Positions 33,821 through 42,831 of a stretch of DNA of 64,000 nucleotides are shown here, piece by piece (position 1 is the stretch's first letter; every line of letters starts with the position of its first letter). The notes under the pieces were generated by a model. It saw only the letters and a program-made list of their open reading frames with translations, was not told the DNA's origin and did not search any database. A program made the position numbers and the translations under genes. This stretch comes from Ferrovibrio terrae (GTDB lineage: Bacteria > Pseudomonadota > Alphaproteobacteria > Ferrovibrionales > Ferrovibrionaceae), in contig NZ_CP041636.1 in the NCBI RefSeq assembly GCF_007197755.1, forward strand, positions 4,066,001-4,130,000. The letters run 5' to 3'.

Positions 33821-34963
33821 TCAGTTCTTCAGCTTCGGCAGGGTCTGCGTGATCACCTGCTTGCCGTCCTTCACTTCAGCCAGGAAGCTGATGCGGTCGA
33901 TTTCACCGGTATTGTCCCAACTGGCTTCCATCAGGATGCCGGGCATCTTGTCCGGCGAGATGGTCAGGCCATGCAGGGCGGCGGCAATCGCCTTGGGATC
34001 GAGCTTGCCGGCCTTCTCTGCCGCAGCCTTTACCATATAGACCGAAATATAACCCTTCAGGCCGTTATGGTCCGGCTTGTAGTTGAACTTGGCCTGGAAT
34101 TTCCTGCCGAATTCCTGTACGGCCGGGATCGGGGCATCAACGGTGAGGCCGACATGGCCCTTCACGCCGTTGGCCGCATCGCCCGCAAGATCAATCACCT
34201 TCTGGCCCAGTAGCGTAGTCTCACCGATCATCGGCTTGTTGAGACCCTGCTTCTTGGCCTCGCGCAGGAAGCGCGCACTCTCTTCCTCGTTGAGGTAGAT
34301 GAAGATGGCGTCGGCATTGGCGCTTTTGAGCTTGATCACGTCGGCTGCGAAATCGGCCTGGCCGGCTTCGGTCGAAAGATCCGCCACCACCTTGATGTTG
34401 CGGCTGTTCAGTTCCTTGATGATGGCGTCGCGGCCACCCTTGCCGAAATCGTTGTTCACGAAGACCACCGCCACCGACTTGGCCTTTTCGCCGTCGCGGA
34501 GATAGTTGGCCAGCTTCGGCATCGAGATATTCTGGCCGAACGAGGTGCGGAAGATGTATTTCGAACCCTGCGCAGTCAGATCGCCGGCCTCGCCGCCCAT
34601 GATCTGCGGCACTTCGGCATCGGCGGTCAGCTGCATACTGGCCTTGACCGAGCCCGAATAGATCGGGCCAAGGATTGCCACCGGCTTGTCGTCCAGCGCA
34701 CGCTGGATCGCGGCGCGGGCAACGCCCGGATTGGTCTGCGTGTCGACGGCCGGAATCTCGACCTTCTTGCCCAGGATGCCGCCGGCGGCATTCACTTCGG
34801 CAGCGGCAAGCTCGACGCCGTTTTTCCAGTTATTGCCGACCGTGGCGCCACCGCCCGAGAGTTCGATGATCACGGGCAGAAGCACGCTGTTCTGCGCGAA
34901 GGCCGGGCTGCCCAGCACCATGGCGGCTGCGGCGGCTGTGACAGCCAGTTTTGAGAATTGCAT
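33821..34963 (-). CDS. ABC transporter periplasmic substrate-binding protein (importer 2)
   Basis: A 380-residue type I binding protein with a Sec signal peptide (residues 1-23, ending SPAFAQN). The mature part has VIIELSGGGATVGNNWKNG, VDTQTNPGVARAAIQ and IYSGSVKASMQL, fitting the Leu/Ile/Val-binding family. GGAGG precedes the ATG. Unlike the other two binding proteins in the window it lacks a twin-arginine motif. The ligand is unknown. Confidence 0.92.
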   Translation of the reverse strand: MQFSKLAVTAAAAAMVLGSPAFAQNSVLLPVIIELSGGGATVGNNWKNGVELAAAEVNAAGGILGKKVEIPAVDTQTNPGVARAAIQRALDDKPVAILGPIYSGSVKASMQLTADAEVPQIMGGEAGDLTAQGSKYIFRTSFGQNISMPKLANYLRDGEKAKSVAVVFVNNDFGKGGRDAIIKELNSRNIKVVADLSTEAGQADFAADVIKLKSANADAIFIYLNEEESARFLREAKKQGLNKPMIGETTLLGQKVIDLAGDAANGVKGHVGLTVDAPIPAVQEFGRKFQAKFNYKPDHNGLKGYISVYMVKAAAEKAGKLDPKAIAAALHGLTISPDKMPGILMEASWDNTGEIDRISFLAEVKDGKQVITQTLPKLKN

Positions 34964-35122
34964 TGTTTCCTCCGCTGAATTTTCTTGTTCGCCGCGTCAC
35001 ACCTGCTGTTCGCGGCGGCGGAGATTTTGGAGGTGCTGCAATTTAACGTCAATTACCCCGCCGCCGCCTTCTCGCAGTGCGGTTCCCTGTCGCCGATTGT
35101 GCAGCGCAGCAACGAGCCCTGG

Positions 35123-35275
35123 TCAGCTGGCCGGCTTATCTTCTTCATAGAGAATACGCTCGGCCGCGCCATCGAGATCCTGATACTGGCCCGCACGCAG
35201 CGACCACAGGAACAGGCCCAGCCCGACAATGCCCAGCACCAGCGACAGCGGCACGAGATAGATGAACTCGTCCAT
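35123..35275 (-). CDS. ccoS: cbb3 oxidase maturation protein CcoS
   Basis: A 50-residue protein found by direct translation of the minus strand. It starts MDEFIYLVPLSLVLGIVG, has one membrane helix (about residues 5-25) followed by FLWSLRAGQYQDLDGAAERIL, the CcoS hallmark, and ends EEDKPAS. The family is needed for cofactor insertion into cbb3 oxidase. The start shares one base with the ccoI stop (TGATG). It is the last gene of the cco locus. Confidence 0.93.
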   Translation of the reverse strand: MDEFIYLVPLSLVLGIVGLGLFLWSLRAGQYQDLDGAAERILYEEDKPAS

Positions 35276-37536
35276 CACTCGGCTCCTTCCGGCAATGCGT
35301 TTGGCAAATTGTCCTTCCGCGCAGTGCGGACACCGCGCAGCGGGGTCAGCCGCAGCGCATTGCCTACCACGATCATCGATGACGACGACATCACCAAGGC
35401 GGCGATCAGTGGCGTGATGTAACCAGCGATAGCAAACGGCAGCGCGACGGCATTATAGCCAAGCGACAGCACAAAATTCTGCCGGATCAGCTTGCCGGCC
35501 TGACGCGCCACATCCATCGCCTGCGGCACGGCGGCAAGGCTGTCGCGCAGGAAGACAAAATCGGCGGCGTTGCGCCCGATATCGGCAGCCGTTGCCGGCG
35601 CCATCGAGGCATGTGCCGCTGCCAGCGCCGGCGCATCATTCAGTCCGTCGCCCACCATCAGCACCTTGCGGCCTTCTGCAGCCAGCGCGGCCAGGCGCGC
35701 GGCCTTGCCACCCGGCAGCATGGCAGTCTGATAGTCCGCAACACCGACCTGCCGCGCGATGGCCGCCACAGCCTCTGGGCGGTCCCCGGACAGAATTTCG
35801 ACATGCAGGCCATGCTGCAGCAGTTGCGTCACGACGTGGCGCGCATCGGGGCGCAGCCGGTCGTCGAAGCGGAAAGTGGCCAGCAGTGCGCCATCCTTCA
35901 CCAGCGCCGTGCCGACGGTTTCGCCCTCGCTGCCCAGAGCCCAGCCGGCGCGACCCAGCCGATAGACGCTGCCAAGCGCTTCGGCCTCAAGGCCAAGGCC
36001 GGGATGTTCCTCGATCCGAGCAAACGGCAGTGCGGTGCCGATGGCCGCAGCGGACAGTGCGCGTGACTGCGGATGCCGCGAATGCACCGCCATCGCGGCC
36101 GCAATCGCCAGATGCTGCGGATCGATCTCGGCACGGTTGGACAGCATGAGCTGGCCCAACGTCAGCGTGCCGGTCTTGTCGAACACCACCGTGTCGATCT
36201 GGGCGAGCCGTTCCAGCGCCGCGCCATCCTTCACCATGATGCCGGCCTCGAAGAGCCGGCGCGCCGCCACCACCTGCACCATCGGCACGGCCAGTGCCAG
36301 CGCGCAGGGACAGGTGATGATCAACACGGCGACCGCAATGGTGAGCGCGCGATGCACGTCACCCATCGCCAGCATCCAGCCAACAAAGCTGACGAAAGCG
36401 GCAATATGCACGACCGGTGCGTAAAGCTGGGCGGCGCGGTCGGCGATGCGACGATAGCCGGCGCGACCGGATTCGGCGGCCTCCATCAGGCGCAACATTT
36501 CGGCCAGGAAAGAACTCTGCACCGTCGCCGTCGCCTGCATGGTCAGCGGAGCAGTCAGATTCAGTGTCCCTGCCTGCAACTCGGTGCCAATGCCGGCGGC
36601 CTGTGGCAGGCTTTCGCCATTGACCAGCGCACAGTCGATGTCGGAGACGCCGGAAATCACCCGGCCATCGACCGGCACGCGCTCACCGGCCGCAAGGATG
36701 ATCTGCATGCCCGGTTGCAATTCGCTGACTGGCAGATAGTCGTGACTGCCATCCGACCGGCGCACCACGGCCCCGCGCGCCGCCATGCGCTGCAGACCCT
36801 TCACCGCCTGGCGGGCGCGTTCGCGCATCATATGATCGAGCACACGGCCGATGAGCAGGAAGAACAGCAGCGAGATGGCGGCATCAAAATAGGCGTATTC
36901 GCCGTGCGTCACCGTGTCGTACATGCTCATGCCGAAGGCGAGCAGCACGCCGATCGAGATCGGCACGTCCATATTGGTCTGCCCGCGTCGCAGTGCGTGC
37001 CAGGCCGAGCGAAAGAACACCTGGCCGGAATAAGCCGCAGCCGGCAGCGACACCAGCGCCGATAGCCAGTGGAACAGGTCGCGAGAGGCCGGATCGGCGC
37101 CGGCCCAGATCGACATCGAGAACAGCATCACGTTGCCGGCGGCGAAGCCGGAGATGGCCAACGCGCGCAGCAGCTGGGTCAGCACAGGGTCCTTCTCGTT
37201 TTCAACCGGGTCATGCAGATGCGCGGGATAACCGAGACGGTCGAGCGTGGTGAACAGCGGCGGCGGCACGGCTTCCTGCCACTGCACGGTGACGCGCCTG
37301 GTAGAAAGATTGACGCGCGCCCGGACGACGCCGGGCAGACCGCCGAGACCCTGTTCGATGGTGCGGATGCAGCCACCGCAATGGATCGTCGGAACGGAGA
37401 TTTCGGTCTGCTGCAGGCCCTCGCCCACGGAATGGCTTGCCAGCAGGATTTCCTGCTGCGCAGGACCCACCAACCATTCCTGGCCGGCCTCCGGCGACCG
37501 GGCGGCCGGCAAGTTCCCGGGCAGACAGCAACTCAT
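35275..37536 (-). CDS. ccoI: Copper-transporting P-type ATPase CcoI (FixI)
   Basis: A 753-residue P1B-type ATPase that supplies copper for cbb3 oxidase assembly. An N-terminal metal-binding domain carries CGGC (Cys53, Cys56). The membrane metal site is ITCPCALALAVP, the phosphorylation motif VFDKTGTLTLG, and the hinge motif MVGDGLNDAPAL. The place between ccoNOQP and ccoS separates it from general copper-export pumps. The start overlaps the DUF2189 gene by 4 bases. Confidence 0.95.
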   Translation of the reverse strand: MSCCLPGNLPAARSPEAGQEWLVGPAQQEILLASHSVGEGLQQTEISVPTIHCGGCIRTIEQGLGGLPGVVRARVNLSTRRVTVQWQEAVPPPLFTTLDRLGYPAHLHDPVENEKDPVLTQLLRALAISGFAAGNVMLFSMSIWAGADPASRDLFHWLSALVSLPAAAYSGQVFFRSAWHALRRGQTNMDVPISIGVLLAFGMSMYDTVTHGEYAYFDAAISLLFFLLIGRVLDHMMRERARQAVKGLQRMAARGAVVRRSDGSHDYLPVSELQPGMQIILAAGERVPVDGRVISGVSDIDCALVNGESLPQAAGIGTELQAGTLNLTAPLTMQATATVQSSFLAEMLRLMEAAESGRAGYRRIADRAAQLYAPVVHIAAFVSFVGWMLAMGDVHRALTIAVAVLIITCPCALALAVPMVQVVAARRLFEAGIMVKDGAALERLAQIDTVVFDKTGTLTLGQLMLSNRAEIDPQHLAIAAAMAVHSRHPQSRALSAAAIGTALPFARIEEHPGLGLEAEALGSVYRLGRAGWALGSEGETVGTALVKDGALLATFRFDDRLRPDARHVVTQLLQHGLHVEILSGDRPEAVAAIARQVGVADYQTAMLPGGKAARLAALAAEGRKVLMVGDGLNDAPALAAAHASMAPATAADIGRNAADFVFLRDSLAAVPQAMDVARQAGKLIRQNFVLSLGYNAVALPFAIAGYITPLIAALVMSSSSMIVVGNALRLTPLRGVRTARKDNLPNALPEGAE

Positions 37537-38324
37537 GCAGGAGTCCGGATGGCCTTGTAGGCATGCCAGGTGGCATGACCGACCATCGGGAATACGAGCA
37601 CCAGGCCGAGCGTACCGCTGATCAGGCTGAGCAGAAACAGCGTCAGCACGATGGCGCCCCAGGTCAGCATGACAGCAATGTTATTCCAGACCAGCGCCAT
37701 GCTGGTGCCCATGGCAGTGAAGGCATCGACATCCTCGTTCAGCAGCATCGGGATCGAAAACACGCTGATGGCAAAAGAGAATGCCGCAAACAACCCGCCG
37801 ACGGCACCGCCGACCAGCAGCATCGCCCAGCCGAGCGGCGTGGTGAACAGCATGGGGGCGATATGCTCCAGTCCCGGGAACGGCGTCAGGCCGAAGAACA
37901 GCGCGTAGACGATCACGGCAGCCCGGTTCCAGAGCAGCATCAGCAGGCAGAGAATGGCGCCGATGAACAGGATCTGTGCGCCCGCCCTGGACTTCACGAA
38001 CAGGATTTCACCGAACATCACCGGTTCGCCAGCGGTGAGCCGGCGGCTTTTTTCATACAGACCAACGGCCAGAGCCGGACCGAGCACCATGAAGCCCGAC
38101 AATGCAGGAAACAGGATGTAGTCGAGTTCGAGCCGGAACAGGCCGATGACGATGATCAGCGACGCGATGAAGACACCGACGCCGTAAAACAGGCTGATAC
38201 CGGGTTTGACCCAGAGGTCGCGCCATCCGGCGCTCAGCCAGGCAAAGGCCGCGCGGGGCGCCAGATTGCGGTTGTAGGTCTTTTCGCGCGGCAGCGGCGG
38301 AACAATGGCCGGAATCGTCGTCAT
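37533..38324 (-). CDS. DUF2189-family integral membrane protein
   Basis: A 263-residue protein with a short N-terminal soluble part and about six membrane helices, matching the DUF2189 family. Family members occur near cytochrome oxidase genes in alphaproteobacteria, with no proven function. It lies between the small membrane protein and ccoI, in the place where ccoG and ccoH stand in many cco clusters. It overlaps ccoI by 4 bases. Confidence 0.8.
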   Translation of the reverse strand: MTTIPAIVPPLPREKTYNRNLAPRAAFAWLSAGWRDLWVKPGISLFYGVGVFIASLIIVIGLFRLELDYILFPALSGFMVLGPALAVGLYEKSRRLTAGEPVMFGEILFVKSRAGAQILFIGAILCLLMLLWNRAAVIVYALFFGLTPFPGLEHIAPMLFTTPLGWAMLLVGGAVGGLFAAFSFAISVFSIPMLLNEDVDAFTAMGTSMALVWNNIAVMLTWGAIVLTLFLLSLISGTLGLVLVFPMVGHATWHAYKAIRTPA

Positions 38325-38337
38325 GGCAATCTCTCCG

Positions 38338-38520
38338 TCAGCAGGACGACCGCGCGGCCCGGAAGTTTCCGGTCGCTTCGCCGGATCCCTTCAAATGGGT
38401 CACGCAGTCGGGCTGCGATGTGATGGCGACATAGACCAGATGCGCATTGGCCAGCACCAGCAGCAGCACCGCGGCGACGATGCTGGTGTAGATGGCCAGT
38501 CTGCTGCGCTTCATGGTCAT
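38338..38520 (-). CDS. Small single-helix membrane protein of the cco locus
   Basis: A 60-residue protein with a basic start (MTMKRSR), one membrane helix (about residues 8-31, ending NAHLVYVA) and a short outer tail with TSQPDCVTHLK and two Cys. It lies 3 bp after ccoP and 13 bp before the DUF2189 gene, with correct polarity, which supports it being real. I do not recognise a named family. It could stand in for CcoH, which is missing. Confidence 0.7.
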   Translation of the reverse strand: MTMKRSRLAIYTSIVAAVLLLVLANAHLVYVAITSQPDCVTHLKGSGEATGNFRAARSSC

Positions 38521-38523
38521 GTC

Positions 38524-39393
38524 TCAGCTCTTCTTACGCAGGTCGAGCAGGTACAGCGTCAGGATTTTGCGTTCCAGCGGCGACAGGCGGTTTTCCCAAC
38601 CCGGCATCTGACCCTGACGGCCGTCGTATATCGTGCTGTAGATCCCCTGCAGATCGCTGCCATAAATCCAGAAAGCATCAGTCAGGTCGGGCGCACCGAC
38701 ATCGCGCTTGCCTTTGGCGTCATCGCCATGGCAGGCGACGCAGTTGGCGTCGAACACGACCTTGCCCTCCTGCAGCGTGGCGGCAGACGCATCTGTCTTC
38801 TGTGACAGCGAATGCACATAGGCGGCGACCTTGAGCAGATCAGGACGTTCCAGGACCTTGTCGCGGCCAAAGGCCATCATCTGCGACACGCGGGTATCCG
38901 GATGCGTGGCATTGATGCCGACACGGATGGTCTCGGCCAAGGTTTCCGGCTCACCACCCCATAGCCACGGCGCTTTGGCAATCGCCGGGTAGCCCTTGCC
39001 GCCCTGGCCCTGCTGGCCATGGCAGACCGCACAGTTGTCGCCGAACAGCGTATGGCCGGTCTGGCGCACGGTGCGCATCAGCACAGTATCGGCCTGAATG
39101 GCGGCATAGTCGCCATCGCTGACCTTCTGTGCCCAGCCGGCACGGCCCTGCGCAGCAGCCGCCATGCTTTCGGCCACCGTCGTGCGCTGGTCGATGCCCA
39201 GCAGGCCCCGGGTATAGGCGACACCCGTCGGCCAGGCCGGCATCAGAATCCAGTAGCCCAGCGAGAAGAGGAAAGTGACGGCAAGGAAGAACAGCACTGC
39301 CTTTGGCACCGGCGCATTCAGCTCTTTGATACCGTTCCACTCATGCCCGGTCGTCATATGGCCGGTGTAGGGATCGCGCTCGCCTACCGACAT
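38524..39393 (-). CDS. ccoP: cbb3 cytochrome c oxidase subunit III, di-haem CcoP
   Basis: A 289-residue membrane-bound cytochrome. An N-terminal helix (about residues 31-52) anchors it, and two haem c sites follow: CAVCH (Cys121-His125) and CVACH (Cys218-His222), the second with KGKRDVGAPDL. It transfers electrons to CcoO and CcoN. The start lies inside the end of ccoQ (10-base overlap). Confidence 0.97.
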   Translation of the reverse strand: MSVGERDPYTGHMTTGHEWNGIKELNAPVPKAVLFFLAVTFLFSLGYWILMPAWPTGVAYTRGLLGIDQRTTVAESMAAAAQGRAGWAQKVSDGDYAAIQADTVLMRTVRQTGHTLFGDNCAVCHGQQGQGGKGYPAIAKAPWLWGGEPETLAETIRVGINATHPDTRVSQMMAFGRDKVLERPDLLKVAAYVHSLSQKTDASAATLQEGKVVFDANCVACHGDDAKGKRDVGAPDLTDAFWIYGSDLQGIYSTIYDGRQGQMPGWENRLSPLERKILTLYLLDLRKKS

Positions 39394-39557
39394 GGCTTGT
39401 CCTCGTCGTGAATGATGTTGCGGGCCGCATCTTCGAAACGCTGTTTGTTGGATGGCCAGTAGGCATAGATCAGCACACCGACCGACAGCGCGATCAGATA
39501 GAATAGCCCGAAGGATTTCGCGAAGGCGACGACACTGCCGTGATCGAAGTCGAACAT
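39384..39557 (-). CDS. ccoQ: cbb3 oxidase subunit CcoQ
   Basis: A 57-residue protein found by direct translation of the minus strand between ccoO and ccoP. It begins MFDFDHGSVVAFAKSFG, has one membrane helix ending IYAYWPSNKQRFEDAA, and ends in a charged DEDKP tail, all typical of CcoQ/FixQ. It starts 4 bp after ccoO. CcoQ stabilises the complex. Confidence 0.93.
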   Translation of the reverse strand: MFDFDHGSVVAFAKSFGLFYLIALSVGVLIYAYWPSNKQRFEDAARNIIHDEDKPCR

Positions 39558-39561
39558 GGCC

Positions 39562-40296
39562 TTACTCCGTCTTCATCGGCGTCTTGTGCGCCGCGTCGGT
39601 CAGGCGGCCGAGAATCTGCAGATAGGCCACCACCGCATCCATCTCGGTCACCGTGCCGGGCACGCCGTCGAAGGCGCGCACATTGGTCGCCTCGCCATAG
39701 CGCTCGGATACGCCGGCGGCGGCATCGCTGTCGGGCGAGGCCTGGCCGATTGCATCCTTGGTCGCATTGGCGATCTGCGCGTCGGTATAGGGCACACCGA
39801 CCTTGCGCATGGCCTTGAGGTGCAGGCCAAGGTCATCGACGCGTAGCGTATCGCGCATCAGCCAGCCGTAGTTCGGCATCTTCGATTCCGCCACCACATC
39901 GCGCGGATTGATCAGATGGGCCACATGCCACTGGTCGGAATACTTGCCACCGAGGCGGGCGATATCCGGACCGGTGCGCTTGGATCCCCAGAGCATCGGG
40001 TGATCATACTTCGATTCCACCGCGAGCGAATAAGGCCCATAGCGTTCCACTTCGTCACGCAGCGTGCGGATCATCTGTGAATGGCAGGCATAACAGCCTT
40101 CGCGGATATAGATGTTGCGTCCGGCCAGTTCCAGAGGCGTGTAGACGCGCATGTCGGGCGCCGCCTCCACCGTCTCGTCGATGGTGAACAGCGGCGCGAT
40201 CTCAACAAAACCACCGATGCTGGCCATCGCAATGACGGCAAGGGTGAAACCGATGGCGTTACGTTCCAGCTTGTAGTGGAAACCAAAGATCGACAT
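39562..40296 (-). CDS. ccoO: cbb3 cytochrome c oxidase subunit II, mono-haem CcoO
   Basis: A 244-residue membrane-anchored cytochrome c. An N-terminal helix (about residues 13-36) precedes the haem site CYACH (Cys68, Cys71, His72) with REG before it, and VAHLINPRDVV follows. The C-terminal Met-containing helices are normal for CcoO. It starts 5 bp after ccoN. Confidence 0.97.
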   Translation of the reverse strand: MSIFGFHYKLERNAIGFTLAVIAMASIGGFVEIAPLFTIDETVEAAPDMRVYTPLELAGRNIYIREGCYACHSQMIRTLRDEVERYGPYSLAVESKYDHPMLWGSKRTGPDIARLGGKYSDQWHVAHLINPRDVVAESKMPNYGWLMRDTLRVDDLGLHLKAMRKVGVPYTDAQIANATKDAIGQASPDSDAAAGVSERYGEATNVRAFDGVPGTVTEMDAVVAYLQILGRLTDAAHKTPMKTE

Positions 40297-40301
40297 GGCG
40301 C

Positions 40302-41942
40302 TTACTCCCCAGCCGCGGCAGCATCGCCGATCGCAGCCTCGTTGCTGGTCTCGGTATTTGCCGCCATGCGGATGGTCATCCAGATATTGTAGCTGCCGAT
40401 GATGGCGCCGATCAGGAAGAGCAGACCGCCGACAGCGCGGGCGAAGTAGTAGGGATGCATCGCCACCAGCGAGTCGATGAAGGAATAGGACAGCGTGCCG
40501 CTTTCGTTATAGGTGCGCCACATCAGGCCCTGGATCACGCCCGAGTTCCACATCGAGAAGACATAAACCAGGGTACCGGCCATCGCGAGCCAGAAATGCC
40601 ACTCGATCAGTTTTGCCGAATACATGCGCGGCTGCTTCCACAGCCAGGGCACGACGGCGTAGATCGAGCCAAAGGTGATCAGCGCCACCCAGCCGAGTGC
40701 GCCGGCATGCACATGGCCGACAGTCCAGTCGGTGTAATGCGACAGCGAATTCACGGCACGGATCGCCATGAATGAGCCTTCAAAGGTGGACAGGCCGTAG
40801 AAGATCGCCGCCATCATCATGAAGCGTAAAGTGGCGTCATCCCGCACCTTGTGCCAGGCGCCGTTCAGCGTTAGCAGCGCGTTGGCGGCAGAGGCCCAAC
40901 TCGGTACCAGCAGCATCACCGAGAAGGTCATGCCCAGCGTCTGCACCCAGTGCGGCAACGCCGTGTAATGCAGATGATGCGAGCCGGCCCACATATACAT
41001 GAAGGTGATGCCCCAGAAGCTGATGATCGACAGCCGATACGAGAAGATCGGCCGGCCGGCACGCTTGGGCAGGTAGTAATACATCATGCCAAGGAAGCCC
41101 GCGGTGAGGAAGAAAGCGACGGCGTTGTGGCCGTACCACCACTGCGTCATCGCATCCTGCACGCCCGCAAAAGCCGAATAGCTCTTGGCCGAGCCGAACG
41201 AGATCGGCATGGCCAGGTTATTGACGATATGCAGGATCGCTACCACCAGGATGAAGGCCATGTAATACCAGTTGGCCACGTATATATGCGGTTCGCGGCG
41301 ACGCAGCAGTGTACGCAGGTAAATCAGGAAATAGGTGACCCATACGATCACCAACCAGAAATCGGCATACCATTCCGGCTCGGCATATTCTTTCGACTGG
41401 GTGATGCCCATGAAGTAGCCCGTCGCGGCAACCAGGCAGAACAGGTTGTAGCCCAGCAGCACGAACCACGGGCTCAGCTGATCAGGCAGGCGCGCGCGAG
41501 TTGTACGCTGCAGCACATGGAAGGAGGTGGCGATCAGCGCATTGCCGCCGAAGCCAAAGATCACGCCCGACGTATGCACGGGACGCAGTCGACCGAAGCT
41601 GGCCCAGCCGGCATCGAAGGTGAGTTCGGGGTACACCAGCAGCCACGCGACCCAGTCGCCGATGAACATGCCGATGACGGCCCAGATCATCGCCAGCACG
41701 ATGCCGACCTTGCTCGGATCGTCGTAGTAATGCGCAAGCCTGGCTTCACTCGGCTCCGGCGCGAAGTAGCCGTTCGCCAGCACGAAGATCATCACGACCG
41801 AGCAGACGACAACCAGCCAGCCATGCATGCCGATCGGGTCATGTTGCCCGACCGCCGCCATCACAAGGCCAAGGCATCCAAGCGCGATCAGAATGACCAG
41901 GCCGAAGAACCGTTCATTCTGAGTGAGCTGCGCAACCATCAT
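40302..41942 (-). CDS. ccoN: cbb3 cytochrome c oxidase catalytic subunit CcoN
   Basis: A 546-residue haem-copper oxidase subunit with about 12 helices. Visible ligand regions include HTSGVIFGFGGNALIATSFH, GHNAVAFFLTAGFLG and WAGSHHLHYTALPHW (Cu-B His-His). It reduces oxygen with high affinity under microaerobic conditions. I start at ATG 41942; a TTG at 41960 would add six residues. An FNR/FixK-type box lies 140 bp upstream. It is the first gene of the cco locus. Confidence 0.96.
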   Translation of the reverse strand: MMVAQLTQNERFFGLVILIALGCLGLVMAAVGQHDPIGMHGWLVVVCSVVMIFVLANGYFAPEPSEARLAHYYDDPSKVGIVLAMIWAVIGMFIGDWVAWLLVYPELTFDAGWASFGRLRPVHTSGVIFGFGGNALIATSFHVLQRTTRARLPDQLSPWFVLLGYNLFCLVAATGYFMGITQSKEYAEPEWYADFWLVIVWVTYFLIYLRTLLRRREPHIYVANWYYMAFILVVAILHIVNNLAMPISFGSAKSYSAFAGVQDAMTQWWYGHNAVAFFLTAGFLGMMYYYLPKRAGRPIFSYRLSIISFWGITFMYMWAGSHHLHYTALPHWVQTLGMTFSVMLLVPSWASAANALLTLNGAWHKVRDDATLRFMMMAAIFYGLSTFEGSFMAIRAVNSLSHYTDWTVGHVHAGALGWVALITFGSIYAVVPWLWKQPRMYSAKLIEWHFWLAMAGTLVYVFSMWNSGVIQGLMWRTYNESGTLSYSFIDSLVAMHPYYFARAVGGLLFLIGAIIGSYNIWMTIRMAANTETSNEAAIGDAAAAGE

Positions 41943-42081
41943 TGTCTTCCCACCGAGCAATTTCTTTTAAGCAGACCGTAACGCCAGATCCCGACGCGCG
42001 ATACTTCAAAAATCGTGAGATGTATCGCCGCAAAGCCCAGTCGTACTTTCGAGTCCATACAGCGGTGCGCAGGCAACATCC

Positions 42082-42095
42082 TTGATCCAGATCAA
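42082..42095 (-). promoter_or_regulatory. FNR/FixK-type box for the cco operon
   Basis: TTGATCCAGATCAA is a perfect TTGAT-N4-ATCAA site. On the minus strand a TATGGA-like -10 element (42059-42054) is placed so that the box centre lies about 41.5 bp before the predicted start of transcription, the normal class II activator distance. It should switch ccoNOQP on at low oxygen. Confidence 0.8.
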
Positions 42096-42132
42096 CACCA
42101 GCGATCCGCTCTCCCGGCCCGCGGCAGCGGCA

Positions 42133-42831
42133 TTACACTGCAAGTGCCTGTAACCAATCGGAAATCATGCTGACGGCACCATGGCGCAGTTCGCCACCGA
42201 AGCGCGCGGCATCCCGCCGCAGGGCTCGGACATCAATGCTGGCCTCTGCTAACTCCACAGCATGGCCGACCAGCCAACGCTCGAATTCGGAGCCGGTCAC
42301 GGCTTCGGGGTGAAACTGCAGGGCGAGAACATTGGTGTCGATGGCGAAGGCTTGCTGCGCGACCAGGTTTGTCGATGCCAGATGCGTGGCTCCGCGCGGC
42401 AGGTTATAGGTATCGCCATGCCAGTGCAGCACAGGCAGATCCTGCAGATGGCGCAGCGGGCTGTTGCGACCCGCGTCGTTCAGCATAATTGGTGCGAAGC
42501 CGATCTCCTTCACATCTGAAGGATAGACTGCAGCACCGGATGCGGCCGCGATCAACTGCGCGCCGAGACAGATTCCCAGCGTCGGTCGCCCCGCCTTCAG
42601 GCGTTCGGCAATCAGCCTGATCTCCTGTGTCAGGAAGGGATAAGCCCCGGCCTCGTAAACACCGATCGGCCCGCCCAGCACAACCAGCAGATCCGGCTCG
42701 ACCGCGGTAAAGGCGGTAAAGTCCGGATCGTCGGCGTTGCGATATTCGACATCATAGCCGGCTGCCGCGATTGGCGCGGCAAAACTGCCCAGATCCTCGA
42801 AATGGACGTGCCGAAGCGCGACAGCCTTCAT
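42133..42831 (-). CDS. Class I glutamine amidotransferase-like protein
   Basis: A 232-residue protein with the class I triad: Cys88 in GICLGAQ, His174 and Glu176 in LQFHPE. It has no synthase partner domain, so it resembles stand-alone GMP-synthase-type or gamma-glutamyl hydrolase-like proteins (gamma-Glu-X hydrolysis). It overlaps the redoxin gene by 4 bases, which suggests co-expression. No substrate can be assigned. Confidence 0.85.
   Translation of the reverse strand: MKAVALRHVHFEDLGSFAAPIAAAGYDVEYRNADDPDFTAFTAVEPDLLVVLGGPIGVYEAGAYPFLTQEIRLIAERLKAGRPTLGICLGAQLIAAASGAAVYPSDVKEIGFAPIMLNDAGRNSPLRHLQDLPVLHWHGDTYNLPRGATHLASTNLVAQQAFAIDTNVLALQFHPEAVTGSEFERWLVGHAVELAEASIDVRALRRDAARFGGELRHGAVSMISDWLQALAV

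Noticed and set aside
35145-35333. 62-residue minus-strand frame overlapping ccoS
   Set aside because: It is out of frame with ccoS, which has the conserved family sequence and a coupled start.
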